DNA of 64,000 nt, from the NCBI RefSeq assembly GCF_001854245.1, contig NZ_CP015381.1, positions 2,577,001-2,641,000 on the forward strand, given 5' to 3'. This document shows, in pieces, positions 56,514-64,000 of the stretch; position 1 is the first letter of the stretch, and each line of letters starts with the position of its first letter. The DNA is from Desulfococcus multivorans. GTDB lineage: Bacteria > Desulfobacterota > Desulfobacteria > Desulfobacterales > Desulfococcaceae. A model generated the notes under the pieces. The model was not told where the DNA came from. It searched no databases and saw only the letters and a list, made by a program, of their open reading frames with translations. The position numbers and the translations under genes were made by a program.

Positions 56514-56585
56514 TGTTGACACTTTTCGGCTCGGCAACCTACCGTACCGAAACGGCGCATAGACGCCTCTGAAAGGAGAACCGAG

Positions 56586-58172
56586 ATGGATCCGGTCCTG
56601 TTGTACGACACCACACTGAGAGATGGAACCCAGGGAGAAAACATCAATTTCTCGGCCGAGGAAAAGATCAAGATCGCCCAGAGATTGGATGATATCGGGA
56701 TCCACTACATCGAGGGTGGCTGGCCGGGCTCCAACCCCAGGGATCGCCAGTTTTTCAACCTGGCCAAAACAGTTCGGTTCAACACCGCCCGCCTGGCCGC
56801 GTTCGGCTCCACCCGACGCCCGGGAATTCTGCCGGGGGACGACCATAACCTGGCGGCCCTCGTCGAGAGCGAAACACCGGTGGTCACCATCTTCGGAAAG
56901 ACCTGGGACCACCATGTGAAGCTCATGAGCAACACCCTGGAAGAAAACCTTTCCATGATCGAAGAAACCGTGATCTGGCTCAAACAAAAAGGTCGCGAGG
57001 TGTTCTACGATGCCGAGCATTTTTTCGATGGGTATCGAGCCAACCCCGAGTATGCCATGCTGACCCTGAACGCGGCGATTCGGGGGGGCGCCGATGCGCT
57101 GATTCTGTGCGACACCAACGGCGGCAATCTGCCCTCATTTATCGCCGATGCCTTTCGCGCGGTCAGATCGGCTGTCGGGCAATCCGGCATCCGTCTGGGC
57201 ATCCATACCCACAACGACGCCGGCCTGGCCGTGGCCAACAGCATCGAGGCCGTCAACCAGGGCGCCGTAGTGGTCCAGGGAACCATCAACGGTTATGGTG
57301 AACGGTGCGGCAACGCCGACCTGATCACCCTCATCCCGATCCTGACCCTCAAAATGGAGCGACCCTGCATCACCCCGGAAAATCTTAAAAAGTTGCGGGG
57401 ATTGTCGCGGTTCGTCAGCGAGACGGCCAACATCGTCCCTCTCAACTCCCGACCTTTCGTGGGCAAAAGCGCTTTCGCCCACAAAGGCGGCATCCATGTC
57501 AGCGCGGTAATGAAGGATCCCACCGCCTACGAACATGTCGACCCGGCCTTGGTGGGCAACAGCCGAACGGTCCTGATCTCGGACCTGTCGGGAAAGAGCA
57601 ACATCGAATACAAGGCCCGGGAGATGGGTATGGACATCGGCGGAAACGGTTGCGACAGCCGAAAGATCGTTCAGGAAATCAAGAAGCGCGAGCAGGAAGG
57701 CTTCCAATTCGATGCCGCCGAAGGTTCCTTCAAGATCCTTCTGGAGAAATTGACCGAGCAGCACAGACCCGCTTTCGAGCTCGAATCCTTCCGGGTTGTC
57801 ATCGAGAAGGAGAAAGATCGTCCATGCAATTCCCATGCCATCGTCAAGATCTCCGTCGGCTGCAGGGACGAGATTACCGCGGCCGAAGGCAACGGTCCCG
57901 TCAGTGCCCTCGACAATGCCCTCAGACGGGCGCTTCACCAGTTCTTCCCCGATGTGGACACCATGCACCTGGTCGACTTCAAGGTAAGGGTTATCGACGG
58001 TAACGCCGGTACGGCGGCCAAGGTTCGGGTTTTGATCGAGTCGCGGGATCGGGACAACCTCTGGAGCACCATCGGCGTTTCAGAGGACATCATCGAGGCA
58101 AGCTGGCAGGCCCTGGCCGACAGCTTCCAGTATAAACTGGCCAAGCAACAGAATTTACAATGTGTCGAATAA
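56586..58172 (+). CDS. cimA: Citramalate synthase
   Basis: 528 residues, DRE-TIM metallolyase. YDTTLRDGTQGENINFS holds the DRE triad, GIHTHNDAGLAVANSIEAV the metal-binding HxH, and GTINGYGERCGNAD follows. A C-terminal LeuA dimer-type regulatory domain occupies about 400-525. The length and FDAAEGSFKILLEKL match the Geobacter-type CimA, which makes citramalate from pyruvate and acetyl-CoA. That gives 2-oxobutyrate for isoleucine without threonine deaminase. GAAAGGAGAA precedes the ATG. Confidence 0.93.
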   Translation: MDPVLLYDTTLRDGTQGENINFSAEEKIKIAQRLDDIGIHYIEGGWPGSNPRDRQFFNLAKTVRFNTARLAAFGSTRRPGILPGDDHNLAALVESETPVVTIFGKTWDHHVKLMSNTLEENLSMIEETVIWLKQKGREVFYDAEHFFDGYRANPEYAMLTLNAAIRGGADALILCDTNGGNLPSFIADAFRAVRSAVGQSGIRLGIHTHNDAGLAVANSIEAVNQGAVVVQGTINGYGERCGNADLITLIPILTLKMERPCITPENLKKLRGLSRFVSETANIVPLNSRPFVGKSAFAHKGGIHVSAVMKDPTAYEHVDPALVGNSRTVLISDLSGKSNIEYKAREMGMDIGGNGCDSRKIVQEIKKREQEGFQFDAAEGSFKILLEKLTEQHRPAFELESFRVVIEKEKDRPCNSHAIVKISVGCRDEITAAEGNGPVSALDNALRRALHQFFPDVDTMHLVDFKVRVIDGNAGTAAKVRVLIESRDRDNLWSTIGVSEDIIEASWQALADSFQYKLAKQQNLQCVE

Positions 58173-58182
58173 ACGGACCCCT

Positions 58183-58260
58183 ATGAAAACCACGCAACCC
58201 ATTCCGAGAGGCAACAACGCCGCGGGACTCATCCTTGTCCCGCGGCCCATGCTCCATTGA
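58183..58260 (+). other. Leader region of leuA: 25-codon open frame with a 9-bp GC hairpin
   Basis: Between cimA and leuA (216 bp) an ATG at 58183 opens 25 codons ending at TGA 58258. It contains a perfect 9-bp stem CCGCGGGAC (58220-58228) with GTCCCGCGG (58237-58245). The peptide has one LILV run but is otherwise not biased to Leu. No T-run follows the hairpin. A leader-peptide function for leuA is conceivable but weakly supported. Confidence 0.3.
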
Positions 58261-58388
58261 ACGGTGGGCAATCCAGCAGGCATTTTTTGACCTGCCGACA
58301 AACACGATCTTGAATTTTTCCGCCGGAAATCCGATGGGGGATCATACCACCCGGATGAGGCCGGCTTCCACTCGAAAAGGAGCATATC

Positions 58389-59930
58389 ATGACCGAACGC
58401 GTATATATCTTTGATACGACGCTGAGGGACGGCGAACAGTCCCCCGGGGCCAGCATGAACACCGCCGAAAAGCTGCGACTGGCGACCCAGCTGGAGAAAC
58501 TGGGCGTGGACGTCCTGGAGGCCGGTTTCCCCGCCGCCTCGGAAGGTGATTTCGATGCGGTCTCAAAGATCGCCGCCAAGCTCGAGCGTACACAGGTAGC
58601 CGGCTTGTGCCGAACCCACAAGGCCGACATCGACCGGGCGTGGCAAGCGGTGAAGCATGCCGGGAATCCCAAAATCCACACCTTTATCGCGACCTCGGAC
58701 ATCCATCTCAAGTACAAGTTGAAAATGGACCGGGACCAGGTGATCGCCGCCGTCGTGGATGCGGTGAAATACGCAAAATCTCTGACCGATCAGGTGGAAT
58801 TTTCCGCAGAGGACGCCTCTCGAAGCGACCGGGATTACCTCTGCAAGGTCTTCGGCGCCGCCATAGCTGCCGGGGCCACCGTCGTCAACCTGCCGGACAC
58901 CGTAGGCTATGCCATTCCCAGCGAATTCGCCGAACTGGCCCGCTACGTCCTGGACCATACCCCCGACATGCACCGGGCCATTTTAAGCGTTCACTGCCAC
59001 AACGATCTGGGGTTGGCAACGGCCAACACCCTGGCGGCCATCGGGGTTGGCGCCCGCCAGGCGGAGGTGACCGTCAACGGCATCGGCGAGCGGGCCGGCA
59101 ACACCTCCCTGGAAGAGGTGGTCATGGCCCTCAAGACCCGTAACAACTACCTGCCCGTGACGACGGGGATTCACACTGAACAGATCTATCCCACCAGCCG
59201 GCTGGTCAGTATGATCACGGGCATTATCGTTCAGCCCAACAAGGCTATCGTCGGTGCCAATGCGTTTGCCCACGAAGCCGGTATTCATCAGGACGGCATG
59301 CTGAAAAACCCCATGACCTACGAAATCATGCAGCCCGAGGCCATCGGCCTCAACGCCAACAAACTGGTGCTGGGCAAGCATTCCGGGCGGCACGCCCTAA
59401 GGGATCGGCTGCGCGACATGGGCTATGACCTGTCCGACGAGGAGTTGAACATCGTCTTCACCAAATTCAAGGAACTCGCCGACAAGAAAAAACATATCGT
59501 CGACGAGGATCTGGAAGTTGTGGTGACCGAGGGCATTCTGAGGACCACCGAGTACTTCAAACTCGAATATCTGCATGTCTCCGCCGGCACGTCGGTCATG
59601 CCGATGGCCAGCGTGGAGCTTTCCATCAACGGCAGGAGGGTTCGGGGGGCGGACTGGGGCAACGGCCCCATCGACTCGGCATACAACACCATCGCCAAGC
59701 TGACCGGGACCCATTCGGAGTTGCTGCGGTTTACGGTGTCGGCGCTGAGCGGCGGCACCGACGCCCAGGGCGAGGTGACGGTTCGCCTTCGGGAAAACGG
59801 TCTGGTGGCCTTGGGCCGGGGCTCGGATCCCGACATCATCACCGCCAGTGCCAAAGCCTATATCAACGGACTCAACCGCCTGGAATACCTGAAAGCCAAC
59901 CCGGTGCAGGCCTCCCAGCAGACCATATAG
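58389..59930 (+). CDS. leuA: 2-isopropylmalate synthase
   Basis: 513 residues. [17 protein letters not shown] and [17 protein letters not shown] give the catalytic metal site, [12 protein letters not shown] follows, and the C-terminal LeuA regulatory domain (about 380-500; [18 protein letters not shown]) binds leucine for feedback. It condenses 2-oxoisovalerate with acetyl-CoA, the first committed leucine step. AAAAGGAGC precedes the ATG. No leuB, leuC or leuD gene is in the window. Confidence 0.97.
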   Translation: MTERVYIFDTTLRDGEQSPGASMNTAEKLRLATQLEKLGVDVLEAGFPAASEGDFDAVSKIAAKLERTQVAGLCRTHKADIDRAWQAVKHAGNPKIHTFIATSDIHLKYKLKMDRDQVIAAVVDAVKYAKSLTDQVEFSAEDASRSDRDYLCKVFGAAIAAGATVVNLPDTVGYAIPSEFAELARYVLDHTPDMHRAILSVHCHNDLGLATANTLAAIGVGARQAEVTVNGIGERAGNTSLEEVVMALKTRNNYLPVTTGIHTEQIYPTSRLVSMITGIIVQPNKAIVGANAFAHEAGIHQDGMLKNPMTYEIMQPEAIGLNANKLVLGKHSGRHALRDRLRDMGYDLSDEELNIVFTKFKELADKKKHIVDEDLEVVVTEGILRTTEYFKLEYLHVSAGTSVMPMASVELSINGRRVRGADWGNGPIDSAYNTIAKLTGTHSELLRFTVSALSGGTDAQGEVTVRLRENGLVALGRGSDPDIITASAKAYINGLNRLEYLKANPVQASQQTI

Positions 59931-59947
59931 ACAGACGCGACACGTAT

Positions 59948-59984
59948 CCGCCTGGAAGATCCGTTTCGACCTCCCAGGCGGTTT
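59948..59984 (+). terminator. Probable terminator after leuA
   Basis: CCGCCTGG (59948-59955) pairs with CCAGGCGG (59974-59981) over an 18-nt loop and is followed by TTTAAAT, starting 18 bp after the leuA stop. The T-run is short, so strength is uncertain. Confidence 0.5.
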
Positions 59985-59994
59985 AAATGAAATA

Positions 59995-60025
59995 AATTCA
60001 ACTTTCGACTTTCACAGGCCGGTGC
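59995..60025. repeat. Dispersed repeat family, copy B
   Basis: 59995-60014 matches 40960-40979 inverted at 19 of 20, and 60008-60025 matches 40926-40943 at 17 of 18 in direct orientation, so this copy looks like the two ends of copy A joined with the centre deleted. It lies between leuA and the DUF2934 gene. Confidence 0.55.
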
Positions 60026-60048
60026 CGGGAGGATACGGCCCACGCCCC

Positions 60049-60276
60049 TCAGTCACCCTGACTTTCGGAAGCGAGGGATGCATCGAACTGCTTCTCCGCT
60101 TCCAACCAGTCCGTCAATTCGCCGCCGGGAGAAAATCCACGCTGCTCCGCCAGATAGTACGCCGCCAAAGCGATTTTCTGCAGCCGCTCTTCCGCTGACA
60201 TGGACGGGCTTGCCGCCGTGTCGGCAGAGGCGTTCTGGAGCTCTTCCATTCCGCTGTTTTCCGATTTCTCCGTCAT
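60049..60276 (-). CDS. DUF2934-domain small protein
   Basis: 75 residues. LQKIALAAYYLAEQRG followed by LTDWLEAEKQF matches the DUF2934 pattern (IxxxAYxLxxxRG...DWLxAE), a short helix-turn-helix-like module of unknown function in many proteobacteria. The N-terminal half is acidic and probably disordered. The ATG at 60276 is chosen because AAGGAGATGATGT precedes it. The gene is flanked on both sides by pieces of the dispersed repeat. Confidence 0.75.
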   Translation of the reverse strand: MTEKSENSGMEELQNASADTAASPSMSAEERLQKIALAAYYLAEQRGFSPGGELTDWLEAEKQFDASLASESQGD

Positions 60277-60385
60277 GACATCATCTCCTTTTAAATTGTG
60301 ATTTCGACGTTGAGGACCGGTTCCGCCGGATAAGGACTCTCGTTCCACACCGGCGGCATCTAAACTTCGTCTTCAGCCTTCAGTC

Positions 60386-60424
60386 AGCCGATATCGGCTT
60401 TCCGATCAACATCGCGAAAATCGA
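60386..60424. repeat. Dispersed repeat family, copy C, with 14-bp palindrome
   Basis: 60397-60424 matches 40942-40969 at 25 of 28 in direct orientation. It is entered by the perfect palindrome AGCCGATATCGGCT (60386-60399). The surrounding gap 60277-60499 has no gene. Confidence 0.55.
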
Positions 60425-60499
60425 GGTCGGGGTGGGAATCCACAATTCAAACCCCGCCGGGAACAACGCAGTCATTCCGATGCGACACACCGGACGATC

Positions 60500-61513
60500 T
60501 TACTGCCAGAAGCCGTCAACCATGGCGCCGCAGTCAGGACAAGCGCCTGCGACCATACGGTTTCGCCGGACGATAAACCCCCTTCGCTCGATAAGCAGTT
60601 GATTGCAGACCGGACAAAAGGTATTTTCCCCCGAATCGCCGGGAAGGTTGCCGGTGTAAACATAGCGCAGCCCCGCCGCGAACCCGATATCCCTGGCGCG
60701 GCGGAGGGTCTCCACCGGTGTGGCCGGCCGATCGAGCATCTTGTAGGTGGGGTAGAAGGCGGTCACATGCCATGGGATATCCGCTCCTGTTGAATGCAGG
60801 AACCGGGCGATATCATGCAATTCCGCGTCGGAATCATTCAGCCCGGGAATGAGCAATGTCGTCACTTCGACCCAAACCCCCAGCGTCTTCATGCGCACAA
60901 TGGTATCCAACACCGGCTGGAGCTTCGCCTTGCAGACCTTGCGGTAAAATCCGTCCGAAAAGCTTTTGAGGTCGATGTTGTCTCCATCGATGACGGCGGC
61001 CATGGCGGTCGCAGAGGCCTCTGTCATATAACCGTTTGAAACGAAGATGTTGCGCAGTCCTTTTTCACGGGCCAGAAGAGCGGTGTCATAAGCGAACTCC
61101 GAGAAAATCGTCGGCTCGGTATAGGTATAAGCGATGGAAGCCGAACGAGTGGCCAAAGCCTGATCGACAACTTGAGCCGGGGTCTGGTTCTCGCCGGGGA
61201 TGTCGCCGTCGTGAAAGCGCGGCCATTGGGAAATCGTATAGTTCTGGCAGTGTAGGCACCGGAAGTTGCAGCCCACGGTGGCGATCGAATAGGATCTTGT
61301 GCCGGGCAAAAAATGAAACAGCGGTTTTTTTTCGATAGGGTCTGCGTTTCCTGAGATCAATCGGCCGTAGACGAGGGAATAAAGGGTGCCGGCACGGTTT
61401 TCACGGACCGCGCAAATTCCCCTTTTGCCCGGATCGATGATGCACTCGTGTGCGCAGAGATGACATTGAACCTTGTCATCCTCCAGTTTATGAAAAAATC
61501 TGGCTATATGCAT
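60500..61513 (-). CDS. AmmeMemoRadiSam-type radical SAM enzyme
   Basis: 337 residues. The radical SAM motif CNFRCLHC is at 82-89, followed by ASIAYTYTEPTIF, typical of PFL-activase-like relatives. An N-terminal Cys cluster (CHLCAHEC, Cys34) and a C-terminal pair of CxxC units (CPVC near 300, CPDC near 325) suggest extra metal or iron-sulfur sites. This matches the radical SAM protein usually found with AMMECR1 and MEMO1 domain proteins, but neither partner is visible here. GGGAGGT lies upstream of the ATG at 61513. Substrate unknown. Confidence 0.82.
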   Translation of the reverse strand: MHIARFFHKLEDDKVQCHLCAHECIIDPGKRGICAVRENRAGTLYSLVYGRLISGNADPIEKKPLFHFLPGTRSYSIATVGCNFRCLHCQNYTISQWPRFHDGDIPGENQTPAQVVDQALATRSASIAYTYTEPTIFSEFAYDTALLAREKGLRNIFVSNGYMTEASATAMAAVIDGDNIDLKSFSDGFYRKVCKAKLQPVLDTIVRMKTLGVWVEVTTLLIPGLNDSDAELHDIARFLHSTGADIPWHVTAFYPTYKMLDRPATPVETLRRARDIGFAAGLRYVYTGNLPGDSGENTFCPVCNQLLIERRGFIVRRNRMVAGACPDCGAMVDGFWQ

Positions 61514-61581
61514 GACTGACCTCCCAATGCGCAACGGCGACATCCAGGTCCAATGCCCAGGCGACCCGCTATCTCCATGGC

Positions 61582-61636
61582 GCATTCAAATGATGTTCGC
61601 CTGCAGGGAAGGCCGGATGCCCGGGCATTCAAATGA
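61582..61636. repeat. Direct repeat GCATTCAAATGA with 12-bp palindrome
   Basis: GCATTCAAATGA occurs at 61582-61593 and 61625-61636, and the perfect palindrome ATGCCCGGGCAT (61617-61628) overlaps the second copy. They lie in the 142-bp gap between the AhpD-like gene stop and the radical SAM gene start. Could be an operator or a transcription-end structure. Confidence 0.4.
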
Positions 61637-61655
61637 AAAGCTTCCGGCTGCCGGC

Positions 61656-62036
61656 TCATTTTTCCCGGTTTTTCGAAGGGGTTGAGGCCTGCTCTGACGA
61701 TGAAAACTGTTCCAGCGCCTCCATGGCTTTGCATGCATAGACAACCGCCGGGCCGCCGCCCATCATAATAGCAATCCCCAGGGTTTCCAGAATCTCCTGT
61801 CTCGTGGCGCCTGTACGAAGGACGTCATGCACATGGAAGGCAATACATCCCTCACACCGGGCTGCGATCCCGATGCCCAAAGCGATGAGTTGTTTTGTTT
61901 TGGCATCCAAGGCTCCCGGGAGGGTTGTCGTGCCGTTGAGTTGCGCAAACGCGGACATGGGGCCCCGCAGATCTCTTGCCAATTTGGCGGACAATTTTTG
62001 CAGATGCTCATAAACTAGAATATAATCATCCTTCAT
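61656..62036 (-). CDS. Carboxymuconolactone-decarboxylase / AhpD-like protein
   Basis: 126 residues, all-helical. The catalytic pair and relay are CEGCIAFHVHD (Cys61, Cys64, His68), as in AhpD-type disulfide reductases. GALDAKTKQLIALGIGIAARC and EILETLGIAIMMGGGPAVVYA are family blocks. AhpD works with AhpC and lipoylated E2 proteins, and an E2 gene lies 337 bp upstream in the same direction; a role in peroxide or lipoyl redox chemistry is therefore plausible. The ATG at 62036 (MKDDYILVYE) is favoured because GGGAG lies 9 bp before it; an ATG at 62045 is the alternative. Confidence 0.85.
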   Translation of the reverse strand: MKDDYILVYEHLQKLSAKLARDLRGPMSAFAQLNGTTTLPGALDAKTKQLIALGIGIAARCEGCIAFHVHDVLRTGATRQEILETLGIAIMMGGGPAVVYACKAMEALEQFSSSEQASTPSKNREK

Positions 62037-62130
62037 GTCATGCATCTCCCTTTGCGTAAGGATCGCTCAATCGTTGCCATAATATCTTCGAAAAGCCCAT
62101 TGGAGGCTGATAATTGACGAAAAGAACGGA

Positions 62131-62376
62131 TCAACTCAAGCGGGATGAGAGATACTGAATGATCTTCGATAAGGTATCGAGTTCACCGTAGTCCGATTCA
62201 GGGATGTCCACGCCCAGTTCCTCATGAAGATGAATGAAAAAATTCAAGGCATCAAACGAGTCGATGTCAAGCGCTTTTCGGATGTGTTCGTCCGGTGCCA
62301 AAGTGCCTGGGTCTGACTCGGGAGCGATCTGTTTGAGTATCCGGAAGACGATCTCTTCAATTTTATCGTTTTTCAT
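62131..62376 (-). CDS. Acyl carrier protein
   Basis: 81 residues, a four-helix carrier. The 4'-phosphopantetheine Ser40 lies in LDIDSFDAL. Phe after Ser and the more acidic, longer helix III distinguish it from the fatty-acid AcpP (DSLD). The ATG overlaps the E2 stop as ATGA, so the two are translationally coupled. This is unusual and suggests a specialised carrier loaded from or feeding the dehydrogenase. No ligase or ketosynthase is adjacent. Confidence 0.85.
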   Translation of the reverse strand: MKNDKIEEIVFRILKQIAPESDPGTLAPDEHIRKALDIDSFDALNFFIHLHEELGVDIPESDYGELDTLSKIIQYLSSRLS

Positions 62377-63602
62377 AGCGTCAAAGGCTCCTGAAGATAA
62401 CGGTTCAAAGCGTCGAGGAACTGGGCACCACGACGGCCGTCCGTGGCGCGGTGGTCCGCCGCCAGGGTAGCCGTGAGTATCGGCCGGACGGTGAGCATAC
62501 CGCTTTCGGCCCAGGGCTGTTCCATGATCTTCCCGAATCCGATCAGCGCCACCTGGGGCGGGTAAATTACCCCGTACAATGCCTCGACGCCGAGATCGCC
62601 TAAACTGGTGACGGTAACGGTAGCCTCCGTCATCTCCGAACTGCGCAATCCACCGGATCGCGCTCGCGTAATAAGATCTCTCAGCGATGCCATGAGCTCG
62701 TCCAGGTTTTTCAAGTCCGCATTCAGAATGGCCGGCGTGATCAGTCCCCCCTGCCGCAGCGCAATCGCAAAGCCGATGTTTATGGCCTCCTGAGGCTGAT
62801 GGCGATCCTCTATCCAGTAGCCGTTGAGCTCCGGAACATCCCCCAGGGCCAGGGCGACCGCTTTGATGAGCGGTACCACCGGCAGGATACGCTCCTTGAT
62901 GGAGCGTTTCAGGTTGTCCGATTCCAGCCGGCGCAAGGTACGGCTCATGTCAATACGCGTTTGGAGATAATAGTGGGGAATTTCGCGGTTGGAGCGCACC
63001 ATGGCTTTTGCGATGGCACGACGCATCGCTGCCGCATAATCCTTGACGACCGATTTTTCAACTGCAGAGACTGTTGGCGGTTGTGTGGGTGGCACGGCTT
63101 TCGCCGTTGGGACGACCGCCTCGACATCCGCCGCATTGATGATCCCTCCCGGCCCCGTCCCCTTCAGACGGCGCAAATCAATGGCCTGTTCTGCAGCCAA
63201 CCGGCGTGCATACGGAGAGGCTTTGATGCGCTTGAGCGAAGTTGTCGAAGCCGGCACAAGGGGAACGTCCGATGCCGGCGGTGCTTTCCCTTCTATCTCC
63301 GCCCCTGTCGGGGGAGCATCCTCCACAAGGAACTTTTTTTCCTTTGGGAACACGGCGCCCTGACCTGCTTCCGTTCGAATCATGGCCAGGACGGTCCCCA
63401 CAGGAACCTTCCGGCCCGGCGGAACGAGAATTTCATCGATGACGCCATCTTCGAACACCTCGATTTCGATGGCGGCTTTATCGGTTTCCACGACGGCGAT
63501 AACATCTCTACGCTTGACGCGGTCCCCGGGCTTCACCAGCCATTCGACGAGGATGCCCTCCTCCATGTCCGATCCCAGACTGGGCATGCGAAATTCAGCC
63601 AT
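62373..63602 (-). CDS. Dihydrolipoyl acyltransferase (E2) of a 2-oxoacid dehydrogenase complex
   Basis: 409 residues. One lipoyl domain with Lys42 ([13 protein letters not shown]), a peripheral-subunit-binding domain ([23 protein letters not shown]), and a catalytic domain ending in [13 protein letters not shown], with His384 and Asp388 as the HxxxDG pair. It passes an acyl group from lipoamide to CoA. Which acyl group (acetyl, branched-chain or acetoin-type) is not decidable. It overlaps the E1beta stop by 8 bp. Confidence 0.9.
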   Translation of the reverse strand: MAEFRMPSLGSDMEEGILVEWLVKPGDRVKRRDVIAVVETDKAAIEIEVFEDGVIDEILVPPGRKVPVGTVLAMIRTEAGQGAVFPKEKKFLVEDAPPTGAEIEGKAPPASDVPLVPASTTSLKRIKASPYARRLAAEQAIDLRRLKGTGPGGIINAADVEAVVPTAKAVPPTQPPTVSAVEKSVVKDYAAAMRRAIAKAMVRSNREIPHYYLQTRIDMSRTLRRLESDNLKRSIKERILPVVPLIKAVALALGDVPELNGYWIEDRHQPQEAINIGFAIALRQGGLITPAILNADLKNLDELMASLRDLITRARSGGLRSSEMTEATVTVTSLGDLGVEALYGVIYPPQVALIGFGKIMEQPWAESGMLTVRPILTATLAADHRATDGRRGAQFLDALNRYLQEPLTL

Positions 63603-64000
63603 CGCCTCCCACCATTTTCCTCACGCGGTCCACGATTTTGTCCACCTGCGGCAAAGCCGCTTCTTCAAGATGCTTCGCATACGGTAAGGGCACTTCCGCA
63701 CTGCAGAGACGCTCGACCGGCGCATCCAGCTCATAAAATGCGCCTTCCATGATGCGTGCGCTGATCTCGGCAGCAAGACTCCCGGTACGCCATCCTTCAT
63801 CCACGATAAGCGCCCGATGGGTTTTGGCCACGGAATCCAGAAAGGTTTTTTCATCCAGGGGACGCAGCGTACGCAGATCGATCACCTCGGTTTCAATCCC
63901 TTCCTTCGACAGAATTTCCGCCGCATCCAACGATTTGAAGAGGCTCGCCGAATAGCTGATGATGGAGACATGCCGTCCCTCACGCCGCACACGAGCCCGG
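63595..64000 (-). CDS. 2-oxoacid dehydrogenase E1 component, beta subunit (partial, 5' end outside window)
   Basis: The last 134 codons are visible and the gene continues beyond base 64000. The C-terminal transketolase-like domain starts within the visible part: [37 protein letters not shown] and [12 protein letters not shown] are standard for the beta subunits of pyruvate, branched-chain and acetoin dehydrogenases. Only the E2 and an ACP follow, so E1alpha probably lies just to the right. The E3 gene is not seen. Confidence 0.92.
   Translation of the reverse strand, partial: RARVRREGRHVSIISYSASLFKSLDAAEILSKEGIETEVIDLRTLRPLDEKTFLDSVAKTHRALIVDEGWRTGSLAAEISARIMEGAFYELDAPVERLCSAEVPLPYAKHLEEAALPQVDKIVDRVRKMVGGDG

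Noticed and set aside
58183-58260. Firm call of a leuA attenuator peptide
   Set aside because: Only a short LILV run and no terminator after the hairpin; evidence too weak for a CDS call.

Overview
The window looks like a chromosomal segment of a GC-rich Desulfobacterota (former Deltaproteobacteria) bacterium, probably a sulfate-reducer relative. This is an inference from gene content: a Geobacter-type citramalate synthase, a stand-alone oleABCD cluster beside a polyunsaturated-lipid megasynthase, a GAF-containing PilB/GspE-type ATPase and an M48-TPR membrane protease. No 16S gene is present to confirm it. I see no transposase, integrase-associated element, prophage or CRISPR array. Nearly all of the sequence is coding.

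Layout. 1-2058: end of a branched-chain amino-acid ABC transporter (livG tail, livF) and a phenylacetate-CoA-ligase-like gene. 2127-4968: a perfect-consensus sigma70 promoter, a small membrane protein and the PilB-type ATPase. 4974-6893: convergent M48 protease. 7185-7513: leftward tRNA-Gly/Cys/Gly array with its own terminator. 7565-23401: a leftward housekeeping array (pgsA, transaldolase, folK, dapF, argH-argG-argD-argB, hslU-hslV-xerC, HAD phosphatase, Rho-N protein, uracil-DNA glycosylase, coaBC, lipoprotein, galE), much of it coupled by 1-4 bp stop/start overlaps. 23801-35907: rightward lipid island, a 2375-residue KS-CLF-AT-DH-DH synthase followed by complete oleA, oleB, oleC and oleD. 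35956-40900: small membrane protein, EfpL/YeiP, cold-shock protein, ornithine-cyclodeaminase-like enzyme, arginyl/leucyl-transferase and an SF2 helicase. 41394-51196: rng, a LysM-like membrane protein, yajC-secD-secF, dprA and topA. 51292-59930: ilvD-ilvB-ilvN-ilvC-cimA-leuA, a whole branched-chain amino-acid operon. 59995-64000: leftward DUF2934 protein, radical-SAM enzyme, AhpD-like protein, and an acyl carrier protein attached to a 2-oxoacid dehydrogenase E1beta-E2 operon that runs off the right edge.

Most notable are two systems. First, ilvD is preceded by an unlabelled 27-codon open frame in which 16 residues are Ile, Val or Leu. It is followed by an 11-bp terminator with eight T, and sequences 1, 2 and 3 can pair alternately as 1:2, 2:3 and 3:4. 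This is the architecture of a classical ribosome-mediated transcription attenuator. Second, the PfaC/Pfa3-like synthase lies directly upstream of oleABCD, which suggests a dedicated long-chain polyene hydrocarbon or ketone pathway, although the expected PfaA-like (KS-MAT-ACP-KR) and PfaD-like (ER) partners are not in the window. A small family of imperfect intergenic repeats, several consensus promoters and intrinsic terminators, a Bacteroidetes/fungal-type ketol-acid reductoisomerase, and an acyl carrier protein translationally coupled to an E2 acyltransferase are further points of interest.
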